The notes under the pieces were generated by a model. The model ran no database searches, was not told the origin of the DNA, and was given only the letters and a program-made list of their open reading frames with translations. From an uncultured Burkholderiales bacterium (GTDB lineage Bacteria > Pseudomonadota > Gammaproteobacteria > Burkholderiales > Burkholderiaceae_C), in the NCBI GenBank assembly GCA_903886485.1, contig CAISMH010000017.1, forward strand, positions 1 to 64,000: DNA of 64,000 nt. Reading direction: 5' to 3'. Each line of letters opens with the position of its first letter. The first letter of the stretch is position 1. Positions 18,609-27,363 of the stretch are shown piece by piece. The position numbers were made by a program, and so were the translations under genes.

Positions 18609-18998
18609 ATGAAATTTGGCTACACCATTGTTTATGTGCCTGACGTTCTTGCCTCCGTTGAATTTTTTGAAAGAGCGTTTGGTTTAAAACGTCGGTTCGT
18701 TCACGAATCAGGTTATGGCGAAATGGAAACTGGCACAACGGCATTGGCTTTTGCGGCACATGAACTAGGGTCTTCCAATTTGCCAAACGGTTACGTGAAG
18801 GCAAGCGACAGCCACACGCCGCTGGGCATGGAGGTGGCACTTGTCACGGACGATGTGATGGGTGCCCATGAAAAGGCGGTTGCATCAGGTGCCGTGTCTG
18901 TGAAGGAGCCAATGGAAAAGCCTTGGGGGCAAATGGTTTCGTATGTTCGATGCCCCGATGGAACCTTGGTCGAACTCTGCTCGCCCGTTGTCACCTGA
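18609..18998 (+). CDS. VOC-family (glyoxalase/bleomycin-resistance-like) protein
   Basis: A 129-residue protein with two beta-alpha-beta-beta-beta modules of the vicinal oxygen chelate fold: GYTIVYVPDVLASVEFFERAFG at the start, and the end GQMVSYVRCPDGTLVELCSP with the C-terminal metal-ligand Glu. Members include lyases, dioxygenases and antibiotic-binding proteins, so no reaction is assigned. Codons are more A/T-ending than in neighbouring genes. GAAGG precedes the start. A GC hairpin without a T-run lies at 18551-18569 in the upstream gap. Confidence 0.78.
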   Translation: MKFGYTIVYVPDVLASVEFFERAFGLKRRFVHESGYGEMETGTTALAFAAHELGSSNLPNGYVKASDSHTPLGMEVALVTDDVMGAHEKAVASGAVSVKEPMEKPWGQMVSYVRCPDGTLVELCSPVVT

Positions 18999-19028
18999 CA
19001 AGTTAGATAAGAGTTTTTTACGCCAATA

Positions 19029-20066
19029 CTAGGTGGTCTGCCGAAACGTCTCTGGCGCTTGCCCCGTCCAAGTTTTGAAGGCCCGAATGAAACTTTTCTC
19101 ATTCGAAAACCCCACTTCTGTGGCGATTTGCTTGAGGGGTTTTCGGGTGCGCAGCAGCAGCGCGCGTGCGCGATGTTCGCGCACACTGTCTTTGAGTTGT
19201 TGCAGGCTGGCGCCTTCTTCTTGCAGTTGGCGGTGCAAGGTGCGGGCCGACATGTTCAGCCATGCGGCCAAGTCGTCGGCATTGCGGCTGTGCTCGGGGT
19301 GTTGGGCCAAGGTTTGTCGCACGCGCTCCACCAGCAATCGGTCGCGTCGGTAGGGGCGTACGGTGAGCAGCAGGGCGCGTTGCAACATCTGTTGCAGTGC
19401 CGCTTCGTCCCGACGCACGGGCAAGGCGAGGTAGCCCGCATCAAACGCCAAGCTGTTCGCGCTGGCTTTGAAATGCGTGGGGCCGTCAAACAACACGCGA
19501 TAGCTCTCGGCATGCGCGGGCGGCGTAATGCGCAGGTGTGTGGCGGTGAGTGGAATGCGCGAATCGGTCAGCCAACACGCCACACCCAAGGCATTGCGCA
19601 GCAGCGACACCACACAAAACTCGCGGAACTCACCGAGGTCGCGCACCTCGTCGAGTTGCAAGGTGGCCACGCCGTTGCGCTCGTTGAGTGAGAGGTGAAT
19701 GTCCTCGGTCAGCAAACCGTGGTGGCGGCACCAGCGCCTCAGCGCCAAGCCCAGCGTGGGCGAGGTGAGCGAGGCGCGCACCAGCAGCCCATAGCTGCCC
19801 CACGGCAAGCGGCGGCTGAACCAGCCCAAGCCTTCGTCGTCCAGCTCTTGCATGGCAACCCCAGAGAACACCTCCATCTGCATGGCGGTGACGCGGGCAT
19901 TGTTCTTCTTGAGAAGTTTTGGCTCGATTTGTGCCTTGATCAACGCCGCGCTGACATCCAAGCCACGTTGGGCATAGGCGGCTGCAATTGCCTGAATAAA
20001 TGCAATGGGCGTCTCGGCGCGGCCTTGCGTCGGCATGGGTGTGGGGGCGGGGCTAGGGCGAACCAT
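19029..20066 (-). CDS. AraC-family transcriptional regulator
   Basis: A 345-residue regulator with an N-terminal arabinose-binding-type ligand domain (about 25-205) as in OruR/ArgR-like AraC proteins, and a C-terminal double helix-turn-helix (about 240-340; [23 protein letters not shown] and [29 protein letters not shown]). It is divergent from liuB with 97 nt between starts, so it probably controls liuB and genes downstream in response to an acyl-CoA-related or amino-acid ligand (inference). The start is placed at 20066 because upstream sequence in the same frame overlaps liuB and is compositionally unlike a protein. Confidence 0.87.
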   Translation of the reverse strand: MVRPSPAPTPMPTQGRAETPIAFIQAIAAAYAQRGLDVSAALIKAQIEPKLLKKNNARVTAMQMEVFSGVAMQELDDEGLGWFSRRLPWGSYGLLVRASLTSPTLGLALRRWCRHHGLLTEDIHLSLNERNGVATLQLDEVRDLGEFREFCVVSLLRNALGVACWLTDSRIPLTATHLRITPPAHAESYRVLFDGPTHFKASANSLAFDAGYLALPVRRDEAALQQMLQRALLLTVRPYRRDRLLVERVRQTLAQHPEHSRNADDLAAWLNMSARTLHRQLQEEGASLQQLKDSVREHRARALLLRTRKPLKQIATEVGFSNEKSFIRAFKTWTGQAPETFRQTT

Positions 20067-20089
20067 AAGAGACTTGATTGTGGCAGGAT

Positions 20090-20143
20090 TTGCAACCCAT
20101 CTGACGCAGGCCATGACGTCAAACGGCCTAAGCTTGGTTGCAA
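20090..20143. promoter_or_regulatory. Inverted repeat in the araC-type/liuB divergent promoter
   Basis: TTGCAACC (20090-20097) and GGTTGCAA (20136-20143) form a perfect 8-bp inverted repeat with a 38-nt spacer in the 97-nt gap between the AraC-type gene and liuB. A TGACGTCA palindrome lies between them (20114-20121). The placement suits binding by the divergent AraC regulator; no such site is known to me. Confidence 0.4.
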
Positions 20144-20163
20144 CGCCTTTCAAGGAAAGCACG

Positions 20164-21771
20164 ATGACTGTTTTGCACTCCCAGCTCAACCCACGCTCTG
20201 CCGATTTCGCAGCCAACGCCGCTGCCATGCGCACCGTGGTGGACGACCTCAAAGCCCATCTCGAAAAAATTGCGGTCGGCGGTGGCGACGCGGCGCGTGC
20301 CAAACACACAGCCCGCGGCAAGCTGCTGCCCCGCGATCGTGTGCAAACCTTGCTCGACCCCGGCACACCTTTTCTCGAAGTGGCCCCCCTCGCGGCCCTG
20401 CACATGTACAACGACGACGCACCGTGCGCGGGCCTGATTGCCGGCATTGGCCGCGTCAGCGGCGTGGACTGCATGATTGTGTGCAACGACGCCACCGTGA
20501 AGGGCGGCACCTACTACCCCCTCACCGTCAAGAAACATTTGCGTGCGCAAGAAATCGCGCAACAAAACAACCTGCCTTGCATTTACTTGGTGGACTCGGG
20601 CGGTGCCAACTTGCCCAACCAAGACGAGGTGTTTCCGGACCGTGACCACTTTGGCCGCATCTTCTTCAACCAAGCCAATATGAGTGCGCAAGGCATTGCA
20701 CAAATCGCGGTGGTGATGGGCAGCTGCACCGCAGGCGGCGCCTATGTGCCCGCCATGAGCGACGAGACCATCATCGTCAAAAACCAAGGCACCATCTTTT
20801 TAGGTGGCCCGCCTTTGGTGAAGGCCGCCACCGGTGAAGCGGTGACCGCAGAAGACCTCGGCGGTGGCGATGTGCACACACGTTTGTCGGGCGTGGCCGA
20901 CCACCTCGCACAAAACGATGTGCATGCGCTGGCGCTGGCGCGTCAAGCGGTGAAGAACCTCAACCAACACAAGCAGCCCAACATTGCCACCCATGCGCCC
21001 GTGGCGCCTAAGTACGACGCGCAAGAGTTGTATGGCGTCATCCCCACCGACACGCGCAAGCCTTTTGATGTGCGCGAAATCATTGCGCGCATCGTCGACG
21101 GCTCTGAGTTCGACGAATTCAAATCGCGCTTTGGTACCACGCTGGTGTGCGGCTTTGCCCGTATCGAAGGCATGCCAGTGGGCATCATTGCCAACAACGG
21201 CATCTTGTTCAGCGAATCGGCCTTGAAAGGCACGCACTTCATCGAGCTGTGCTGCCAACGCAAAATCCCACTGGTGTTTTTGCAAAACATCACCGGCTTC
21301 ATGGTGGGCCGCAAATACGAAAACGAAGGCATCGCGCGCAACGGCGCCAAGATGGTCACCGCGGTGGCCACTGCGGCGGTCCCGAAGTTCACCGTCATCA
21401 TTGGCGGCAGTTTTGGTGCGGGCAACTACGGCATGTGTGGCCGCGCCTACTCGCCCCGCTTCTTATGGATGTGGCCCAATGCACGCATCTCGGTCATGGG
21501 CGGCGAGCAAGCGGCCAGCGTGTTGGCCACGGTCAAGCGCGATGGCATTGAAGCCAAAGGCGGCCAGTGGAGCGCCGAAGAAGAGCAAGCCTTCAAAGAC
21601 CCCATTCGCCAACAGTATGAGCACCAAGGCCACCCCTATTTCGCCACCGCCCGCCTGTGGGACGACGGCGTGATTGACCCCGCCGACACGCGTCGTGTCT
21701 TGGCTTTGGGATTGAGCGCCTCCTTGAACGCCCCCATTCCCGACACCAAGTTTGGACTTTTCCGCATGTAA
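20164..21771 (+). CDS. liuB: 3-methylcrotonyl-CoA carboxylase, carboxyltransferase (beta) subunit
   Basis: The 535-residue carboxyltransferase moves CO2 from biotin on LiuD to 3-methylcrotonyl-CoA, giving 3-methylglutaconyl-CoA. Crotonase-fold halves are visible in [18 protein letters not shown] and [38 protein letters not shown], the latter characteristic of MCC beta subunits. The ATG at 20164 follows CAAGGAAAG. It starts the second liu transcript, divergent from the AraC-type gene. The vapBC pair separates it from liuC. Confidence 0.95.
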   Translation: MTVLHSQLNPRSADFAANAAAMRTVVDDLKAHLEKIAVGGGDAARAKHTARGKLLPRDRVQTLLDPGTPFLEVAPLAALHMYNDDAPCAGLIAGIGRVSGVDCMIVCNDATVKGGTYYPLTVKKHLRAQEIAQQNNLPCIYLVDSGGANLPNQDEVFPDRDHFGRIFFNQANMSAQGIAQIAVVMGSCTAGGAYVPAMSDETIIVKNQGTIFLGGPPLVKAATGEAVTAEDLGGGDVHTRLSGVADHLAQNDVHALALARQAVKNLNQHKQPNIATHAPVAPKYDAQELYGVIPTDTRKPFDVREIIARIVDGSEFDEFKSRFGTTLVCGFARIEGMPVGIIANNGILFSESALKGTHFIELCCQRKIPLVFLQNITGFMVGRKYENEGIARNGAKMVTAVATAAVPKFTVIIGGSFGAGNYGMCGRAYSPRFLWMWPNARISVMGGEQAASVLATVKRDGIEAKGGQWSAEEEQAFKDPIRQQYEHQGHPYFATARLWDDGVIDPADTRRVLALGLSASLNAPIPDTKFGLFRM

Positions 21772-21800
21772 TGTGTATGATTTTTAAACTTCATACACAT
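21771..21800. promoter_or_regulatory. Perfect 10-bp inverted repeat, probable vapBC operator
   Basis: ATGTGTATGA (21771-21780) and TCATACACAT (21791-21800) are exact inverted copies around a 10-nt AT-rich spacer. The repeat begins in the last base of the liuB stop and ends 14 nt before vapB. A possible -10 TATGAT (21776-21781) overlaps the left arm. This is the expected layout for an autorepressed VapBC promoter. There is no GC stem or T-run, so it is not a terminator. Confidence 0.65.
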
Positions 21801-21814
21801 CGAAGGATTTGATC

Positions 21815-22138
21815 ATGCGAACCAATATCGACATTGATGACGGCTTGATGGCCGCCGCCATGGATGCGGGCGGCTTCAAAACCAAGCGCGAAGCGGTGGA
21901 AGAGGGCTTGCGCCTCGTGGGTCGCCGCAAGGTGTATGAAGGATTGTTGGCCTTGCGTGGCAAATTGCAGTGGGACGACTCGGATGCGGCTTGGGCGCTT
22001 GCCCGTGCCGAAAAGGCGCCAGAGAGGGCGGTGCAAGAAACCCCAAGCGCGTATGGCGCACGGGGTCAAACATGGACGGCCAAGCGCACCTCAAAAACCA
22101 AAACAAGAGCGGTTGCCAAACGGAGCAAGGCCAAATGA
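21815..22138 (+). CDS. vapB: VapB-type antitoxin
   Basis: A 107-residue protein whose first ~60 residues match the VapB antitoxin family: MRTNIDIDDGLMAAAMDAGGFKTKREAVEEGLRLVGRR, a ribbon-helix-helix-like DNA-binding N-terminus. The rest includes a W-rich segment (KLQWDDSD) that in relatives contacts the toxin, then a Lys/Arg-rich tail that is longer than in most VapB proteins. It should neutralise VapC and repress its own promoter. A TTG at 21809 is in frame but the ATG is favoured. It overlaps vapC by 4 bp. Confidence 0.85.
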   Translation: MRTNIDIDDGLMAAAMDAGGFKTKREAVEEGLRLVGRRKVYEGLLALRGKLQWDDSDAAWALARAEKAPERAVQETPSAYGARGQTWTAKRTSKTKTRAVAKRSKAK

Positions 22139-22536
22139 TTTTGGTGGATTCGAGCGTCTGGATCGATTTCTTTCGGCACGGCAAGAACGCGCAAAGTCAA
22201 GCATTGGCCAGATGCCTGGGAGACGCCAGCGTTGACATCGGCATGGCTGATTTGGTGTTGTTTGAAGTGATGCGCGGTTTCCGAGAAGGCGTTTTGATGC
22301 GAGAGGCGCAAACACTGATGAGCGCATTGCCACAGGTGGAAATTGGTGGAACAGCGCATGTGTTGAAGGCGGTCCAACGCTACCGTCAACTGCGCCAGTC
22401 GGGGCGCACGGTGCATAGCCCCATTGATGTGCTGCTGGCCAGTTACTGCATCACCCACGGCCACACCCTGCTGCACCGCGATGCAGATTTTGAATTACTC
22501 AAAAATTTGGGAGGGCTTGACACGTGGCCCCACTGA
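22135..22536 (+). CDS. vapC: VapC-type PIN-domain ribonuclease toxin
   Basis: A 133-residue PIN-domain protein. The four acidic active-site positions are present: D5 (ILVDSSVWID), E44 (LVLFEVMRGF), D98 (SPIDVLLASY) and D116 (LHRDADF). VapC toxins cut specific RNAs, often tRNAs or 23S rRNA, in a metal-dependent way. The ATGA overlap with vapB is typical. The active site looks intact, so the pair is probably functional. The enclosing liu genes are in the same orientation, so read-through from liuB could also transcribe it. Confidence 0.87.
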   Translation: MILVDSSVWIDFFRHGKNAQSQALARCLGDASVDIGMADLVLFEVMRGFREGVLMREAQTLMSALPQVEIGGTAHVLKAVQRYRQLRQSGRTVHSPIDVLLASYCITHGHTLLHRDADFELLKNLGGLDTWPH

Positions 22537-22555
22537 AAAAACCAAGAGGCAAAGC

Positions 22556-23335
22556 ATGACAGCACTCACCATCACAAACCAAGGCGCCATTCGTACCCTC
22601 ACGCTCTGCCGCCCTGAGGTGCGCAACGCGTTCAACGACGAGGTGATTGCCGATCTGGCAGCCGCTTTCACTGAGGCGGGCCTTGCCGACGAGGTGCGTT
22701 GCGTGGTGTTGGCCGCAGAAGGCCCCGCGTTTTGCGCGGGCGCTGATCTGAACTGGATGCGCCGTATGGCCGACTACACGCGTGACGAAAACCTCGCCGA
22801 CGCAGCTCAGTTGGCCGCCATGTTGCGTGCGATTTATGAATGCCCCAAACCCACCATTGCGCGCGTGCAAGGCGATGTGTTTGCGGGCGGTGTTGGCCTC
22901 GTCGCTGCGTGCGACATGGCGGTGAGTGTGGACAGTGCCACCTATTGCTTGAGCGAGGTCAAGCTGGGCCTCATCCCCGCCACCATCAGCCCCTATGTGA
23001 TTCGCGCCATGGGCGCACGCGCTTCGCACCGCTACTTTTTGACCGCCGAGCGTTTCAGCGCGGGCGAGGCACACAGCATGGGCTTGGTCCATGCCGTGGT
23101 CACTGCCGAGGCGCTAGACGCCAAAGTGGCCGAGCTGACCAGCGCCTTGGTCAGTGCCAGCCCCCACGCGGTACGTGCCTGTAAACGCTTGTTGCAAGAC
23201 GTGGCAGAGCGCGAGATTGACGATCACTTGCAGGCGCACACCGTCTCATGCATTGCCGACATACGTGCCAGCGCCGAAGGCAAAGAAGGCGTGCAGTCGT
23301 TTTTACAAAAGCGCAAGCCTTCTTGGCTGCTTTGA
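22556..23335 (+). CDS. liuC: 3-methylglutaconyl-CoA hydratase (enoyl-CoA hydratase family)
   Basis: A 259-residue crotonase-fold protein, assigned as LiuC from context: it hydrates 3-methylglutaconyl-CoA to HMG-CoA. Landmarks are PEVRNAFNDEVI, the oxyanion-hole block GPAFCAGADLNWMRRM and VQGDVFAGGVGLVAACDMAV, then LSEVKLGLIPATISPYV. A different enoyl-CoA substrate cannot be excluded from sequence. It follows vapC by 19 nt and precedes liuD by 67 nt. Confidence 0.88.
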   Translation: MTALTITNQGAIRTLTLCRPEVRNAFNDEVIADLAAAFTEAGLADEVRCVVLAAEGPAFCAGADLNWMRRMADYTRDENLADAAQLAAMLRAIYECPKPTIARVQGDVFAGGVGLVAACDMAVSVDSATYCLSEVKLGLIPATISPYVIRAMGARASHRYFLTAERFSAGEAHSMGLVHAVVTAEALDAKVAELTSALVSASPHAVRACKRLLQDVAEREIDDHLQAHTVSCIADIRASAEGKEGVQSFLQKRKPSWLL

Positions 23336-23402
23336 TGTGGCCTACATCGCTTGACCATTCGTCATTTCATGCCTCGCCTTGAATTTAGAAAGACACACTG
23401 TC

Positions 23403-25442
23403 ATGTTTAAAAAAATCCTCATCGCCAACCGTGGCGAAATCGCTTGCCGAGTCGCAGCCACCGCGAAACGAATGGGCATTCAAACCGTCGCCGTGTATTC
23501 GGACGCCGACGCGCACGCCAAGCATGTGCAGGTGTGCGACGAAGCTGTGCACATTGGCGGCAGCGCACCCAAGGACAGTTACTTACGCTGGGAGCGCATC
23601 TTGCAAGCGGCCCAAGACACAGGCGCGCAAGCGGTGCATCCGGGCTACGGCTTTTTGAGCGAGAACGAAGACTTTGCCAAAGCCTGCGCGGCAGCAGGCT
23701 TGGTGTTCATCGGCCCGCCCGCGTCGGCTATTTTGGCGATGGGTTTGAAAGCCGAATCTAAACAACTGATGGAAAAAGCAGGCGTGCCGCTGGTGCCCGG
23801 CTACCACGCCGCCGACCAAGACCCCGCCTTGCTGCAACGCGAAGCCGACCGCATTGGCTACCCCGCGCTCATCAAAGCCAGCGCAGGCGGTGGCGGCAAA
23901 GGCATGCGCGTGGTCAACAGCAGCGCCGAGTTTGCCGACGCCTTGGCCAGTTGCAAACGCGAAGCCATCAATAGCTTTGGTGACGATGCGGTGTTGATCG
24001 AGAAATATGTGCAACGCCCACGGCACATTGAAATTCAAGTGTTTGGCGACACCCACGGCAACTGCGTGTATTTGTTTGAACGCGATTGCTCGGTGCAACG
24101 CCGCCACCAAAAGGTGTTGGAAGAAGCACCTGCGCCCGGCATGACCGAAGCACTGCGCAAGCAGATGGGCGAAGCTGCCGTGGCCGCCGCCAAGGCGGTG
24201 AACTATGTGGGGGCGGGCACGGTGGAGTTCATCGTGGAGCAAACCGGCTATGACCAACCCGACTCGATGAAGTTTTTTTTCATGGAGATGAACACGCGCT
24301 TGCAGGTGGAGCACCCCGTGACCGAAGCCATCACGGGGCTGGACTTGGTGGAGTGGCAACTGCGTGTGGCCAGCGGTGAGCCGCTGCCGCTCAAGCAAAG
24401 CGAGTTGCGCATGCATGGCCACGCGATTGAAGCGCGCATTTGCGCCGAGAACCCCGACAACAATTTCTTACCCGCCACGGGTCGGTTGGCGGTCTACCGC
24501 AAGCCCTCGTGCAGCAGTTTTGCATTGCCCAGCGATGGGCATGGCGGTGTTCGCATTGACGATGGCGTGCGCGAGGGTGACAGCATCAGCCCGTTTTACG
24601 ACTCGATGGTGGCCAAGCTCATCGTCCACGGTGACACGCGCGAACAAGCCTTGGCGCGTTTGGATGAAGCCCTGTCGCAGACCCGCATCGTGGGCTTGAC
24701 CTCCAATGTGCAGTTCTTGCGTTACATCATCCGCACCGACTCTTTTGCCACGGCCAAGCTCGACACGGCGCTGATTCAACGCGAAGAAAAAGCCTTGTTT
24801 GCGCAAGAGCCGTTGGGCTTGGCCCTCACCGCCGCGTCCGTGGTGGCCAACACCTTGCACAGCGAGCAAGCCTTGAAAGGCCACGACCCGTTCAGCAGCC
24901 GCGATGGCTGGCGTGCCTATGGCGTGGCGACGCGCAACTTTGGTTTTGTGTTCCATGGCGCGTCTCACAACGCCGTGTTGACTTATGCCCACGACGGCAG
25001 CTTGCTGCTCTGTGTGACCGATGCAGAGGGCGAGGTGTCTGGCCCCTTGGCTTACCGTGCAGACGGCGACGCCTTGCACATCAGCTTTGCAGACCAGCAT
25101 GCGCGCGTACAAGTCTTCCATGAAACGCAAGGCCACGAAGACGTGGCCCATGTGTTTGCGCCCCAAGGCGGCACACGCATCACCGTGGTCGATGCCTTGG
25201 CCCATGCGGGTGACGTGCAAGAGGCCGGTGGCCGCTTGACCGCACCCATGCCTGGCAAGGTGGTGTCGTTTGCGGTCGCCGCAGGTGACAAAGTCAAGGC
25301 GGGTCAGCCACTGGCGGTGATGGAAGCGATGAAAATGGAGCACACCATTGCCGCCCCTGCGGATGGTGAAGTGTTAGAGCTGCTCTATGCGCCGGGGGAC
25401 CAAGTGGCCGAAGGCGAAGAACTGTTGAAATTGAAAGTATGA
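23403..25442 (+). CDS. liuD: 3-methylcrotonyl-CoA carboxylase, biotin-containing (alpha) subunit
   Basis: A 679-residue biotin carboxylase plus biotin carrier protein. It has the N-terminal FKKILIANRGEIACRVAATA, the ATP-grasp loop KASAGGGGKGMRVV, EMNTRLQVEHPVTE, and the biotinylation site K644 in EAMKMEHT near the C-terminus. With LiuB it carboxylates 3-methylcrotonyl-CoA using bicarbonate and ATP. The start at 23403 gives the usual N-terminus; an upstream TTG at 23379 is less likely. The T8 run at 24271-24278 keeps the family frame. It overlaps liuE by 4 bp. Confidence 0.95.
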   Translation: MFKKILIANRGEIACRVAATAKRMGIQTVAVYSDADAHAKHVQVCDEAVHIGGSAPKDSYLRWERILQAAQDTGAQAVHPGYGFLSENEDFAKACAAAGLVFIGPPASAILAMGLKAESKQLMEKAGVPLVPGYHAADQDPALLQREADRIGYPALIKASAGGGGKGMRVVNSSAEFADALASCKREAINSFGDDAVLIEKYVQRPRHIEIQVFGDTHGNCVYLFERDCSVQRRHQKVLEEAPAPGMTEALRKQMGEAAVAAAKAVNYVGAGTVEFIVEQTGYDQPDSMKFFFMEMNTRLQVEHPVTEAITGLDLVEWQLRVASGEPLPLKQSELRMHGHAIEARICAENPDNNFLPATGRLAVYRKPSCSSFALPSDGHGGVRIDDGVREGDSISPFYDSMVAKLIVHGDTREQALARLDEALSQTRIVGLTSNVQFLRYIIRTDSFATAKLDTALIQREEKALFAQEPLGLALTAASVVANTLHSEQALKGHDPFSSRDGWRAYGVATRNFGFVFHGASHNAVLTYAHDGSLLLCVTDAEGEVSGPLAYRADGDALHISFADQHARVQVFHETQGHEDVAHVFAPQGGTRITVVDALAHAGDVQEAGGRLTAPMPGKVVSFAVAAGDKVKAGQPLAVMEAMKMEHTIAAPADGEVLELLYAPGDQVAEGEELLKLKV

Positions 25443-26359
25443 CCATGTTGACCTCTTTGCCGCACCGTGTGCGTTTGATTGATGTGGGCCCACGTGATGG
25501 CTTGCAAAACGAAAAACAACCTGTGCCTGCCGCCGTCAAGGTCGAGCTGGTGCACCGCCTGCAAGCGGCGGGGCTCAAAGAAATTGAAGTCACCAGTTTT
25601 GTGTCGCCCAAATGGGTGCCGCAAATGGCGGACAACGCCGAGGTGATGTCCGCCATTCAGCGCGATCCTGCGGTGCGTTACTCGGTGCTCACGCCCAATT
25701 TGCAGGGCTTTGAAGCCGCCTTGAAAACCAAGCCAGACGAAATCGTGGTGTTTGGTGCGGCCAGCGAGGCCTTCAGCCAAAAGAACATCAACTGCACCAT
25801 CGCTGAAAGCATCGAGCGCTTCGCGCCCGTGGTGCAAGCCGCGCGTGATGCAGGCATTGCGGTGCGTGGCGCCATGAGTTGCACCGTAGGCTGCCCGTAT
25901 GAGGGTGACATTGCGCCTGAGCGTGTGGCTTACTTGGCTGGGCTGATGAAAAGCATTGGCGTGCAACGCGTGGACGTGGCTGACACCATTGGCGTGGGCA
26001 CCCCACGCAAAGTGCAAGCGGCCTTAGAGGCCACGCTCAAGCACTACGCACTCAACGATGTGTCGGGCCACTTCCATGACACCTATGGCCAAGCCTTGGT
26101 CAACACATTGGCTGCGTTGCAAATGGGCGTGTGGAATTTTCAGTCGTCGGTTGCGGGGTTGGGCGGGTGTCCGTATGCCAAAGGGGCCACGGGCAATGTG
26201 GCCACCGAAGACGTGGTCTACCTCATGCAAGGCATGGGCATCGACACCGGCATCGACTTGGATTTGCTGATTGATGCGGGTGTGTTCATCAGCCAAGCCT
26301 TAGGTCGCCAGCCAAATTCCCTCGTGTCGCGCGCGGTTTTGAACAAACGTGCGGCTTGA
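25439..26359 (+). CDS. liuE: Hydroxymethylglutaryl-CoA lyase
   Basis: A 306-residue DRE-TIM metallolyase that cleaves HMG-CoA to acetoacetate and acetyl-CoA, the last liu step. RLIDVGPRDGLQNE is the N-terminal metal and active-site motif. VSGHFHDTYGQA provides the metal His pair, and VAGLGGCPYAKGATGNVATEDV is the HMG-CoA lyase signature with the catalytic Cys. The ATG at 25439 overlaps the liuD stop; the ATG at 25445 is an alternative. Confidence 0.94.
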   Translation: MTMLTSLPHRVRLIDVGPRDGLQNEKQPVPAAVKVELVHRLQAAGLKEIEVTSFVSPKWVPQMADNAEVMSAIQRDPAVRYSVLTPNLQGFEAALKTKPDEIVVFGAASEAFSQKNINCTIAESIERFAPVVQAARDAGIAVRGAMSCTVGCPYEGDIAPERVAYLAGLMKSIGVQRVDVADTIGVGTPRKVQAALEATLKHYALNDVSGHFHDTYGQALVNTLAALQMGVWNFQSSVAGLGGCPYAKGATGNVATEDVVYLMQGMGIDTGIDLDLLIDAGVFISQALGRQPNSLVSRAVLNKRAA

Positions 26360-26379
26360 GGCGCGGGTGATCGCAGACA

Positions 26380-26658
26380 ATGCAGCCCATGTGCGGAAGC
26401 GAACTCACCCCTAAATCTCAAGGCCTCACGCCGTCTGATTTGCGTTTGGCGGCGCAAGCCCAACGGGTGCTGCAAAGCGCGGAGGTGCCGCCATCGCCCT
26501 GCATTTCGATTTGCCGCATGTCGGACGACACCACGTTTTGCGAAGGCTGCTGGCGCACTTTGGATGAAATTGGGGGCTGGTCCCAACGCAACGCGCACGA
26601 GAAGCGCGAGGTGTGGCAGCACATTGGGGCGCGTTTGGCTGCCTGTGCCACACCCTGA
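26380..26658 (+). CDS. DUF1289 small cysteine-rich protein
   Basis: A 92-residue protein with the DUF1289 pattern PSPCISICRMSDDTTFCEGCWRTLDEI: four cysteines that probably bind zinc or an Fe-S centre, followed by a short helical tail (WSQRNAHEKREVWQHI). Function is unknown. The ATG at 26389 is an alternative start. It follows liuE by 20 nt and may be the tail of the same transcript. Confidence 0.75.
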   Translation: MQPMCGSELTPKSQGLTPSDLRLAAQAQRVLQSAEVPPSPCISICRMSDDTTFCEGCWRTLDEIGGWSQRNAHEKREVWQHIGARLAACATP

Positions 26659-26703
26659 GGGACGTCACTTGGTTTGTTGTTGACTTCTAGAAAGAACGCC
26701 CCG

Positions 26704-27336
26704 ATGAAAACCATCACCTGCTACCTCGATTTCATCTCTCCCTATGCCTACCTCGCCTTTGAGGCTTTGCCCAAAAGCTTGATGGGCGTGAGTCATCGCA
26801 TGGTTTACAAACCGGTGTTGTTTGCGGCCATGCTCAAACACCACGGTCAGTTGGGTCCAGCGGAAATCGCAGGCAAGCGCGAGTGGACCTACCGCCAAGT
26901 GATGTGGCAAGCCAAGCAACTCGGCGTGCCCTTGGACATGCCACAGGCGCACCCCTTTAACCCCTTGGCGCTGTTGCGCTTGGCCGTGGCTTGCAGTGCC
27001 GATGGCGAGCCCAATCGCTATGTGTGCGAAACCATCTTCAAGCATGTGTGGCAAGGCGGCGCCGCTGCCGATGACGCCGCGCGTTTGCCAACCCTCACGC
27101 AGCAGCTAGCACCTCAGCGCTCGGTGGATGCCCCCGAGGTGAAAGAGCAACTCAAAGCCCACACCGAAGAGGCCATTGCGCGTGGTGTGTTTGGCGTACC
27201 CACTTTTTACGTGGATGACAAAGTGTTTTGGGGCTTGGATGCTTTGCCCATGATGCGGGCCTACCTGGATGGAGATCCATGGTTTGACAACGCTTGGGAC
27301 GGCGCTGCAAGCATCCAGCAAGGCGTGAAGCGTTGA
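26704..27336 (+). CDS. 2-hydroxychromene-2-carboxylate isomerase family (DsbA-like fold)
   Basis: A 210-residue thioredoxin/DsbA-fold protein of the HCCA isomerase, or kappa glutathione transferase-like, family. The N-terminal CYLDFISPYAYLAF replaces the CxxC motif with a Ser-Pro active site, and the C-terminal GVFGVPTFYVDDKVFWGLDAL is the cis-Pro region. The founding enzyme acts in naphthalene breakdown, but many members sit in other CoA-related clusters, so the substrate is open. The start at 26704 is preceded by AGAAAG. Confidence 0.83.
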   Translation: MKTITCYLDFISPYAYLAFEALPKSLMGVSHRMVYKPVLFAAMLKHHGQLGPAEIAGKREWTYRQVMWQAKQLGVPLDMPQAHPFNPLALLRLAVACSADGEPNRYVCETIFKHVWQGGAAADDAARLPTLTQQLAPQRSVDAPEVKEQLKAHTEEAIARGVFGVPTFYVDDKVFWGLDALPMMRAYLDGDPWFDNAWDGAASIQQGVKR

Positions 27337-27363
27337 ATGGTGGCATTGACATGACAATGCCTT

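Noticed and set aside
20067..20510. N-terminal extension of the AraC-type gene to 20510
   Set aside because: This part overlaps liuB, has Arg/Ser/Ala-biased shadow composition, and the known AraC N-terminal domain starts after 20066.
21771..21800. Inverted repeat after liuB as a transcription terminator
   Set aside because: The arms are AT-rich, the loop is 10 nt, and no T-run follows the right arm; the position before vapB suits an operator better.
24265..24285. T8 homopolymer in liuD as a possible frameshift
   Set aside because: The frame before and after it (MKFFFMEMNTRLQVEHP) matches the biotin carboxylase family, so the count is right.
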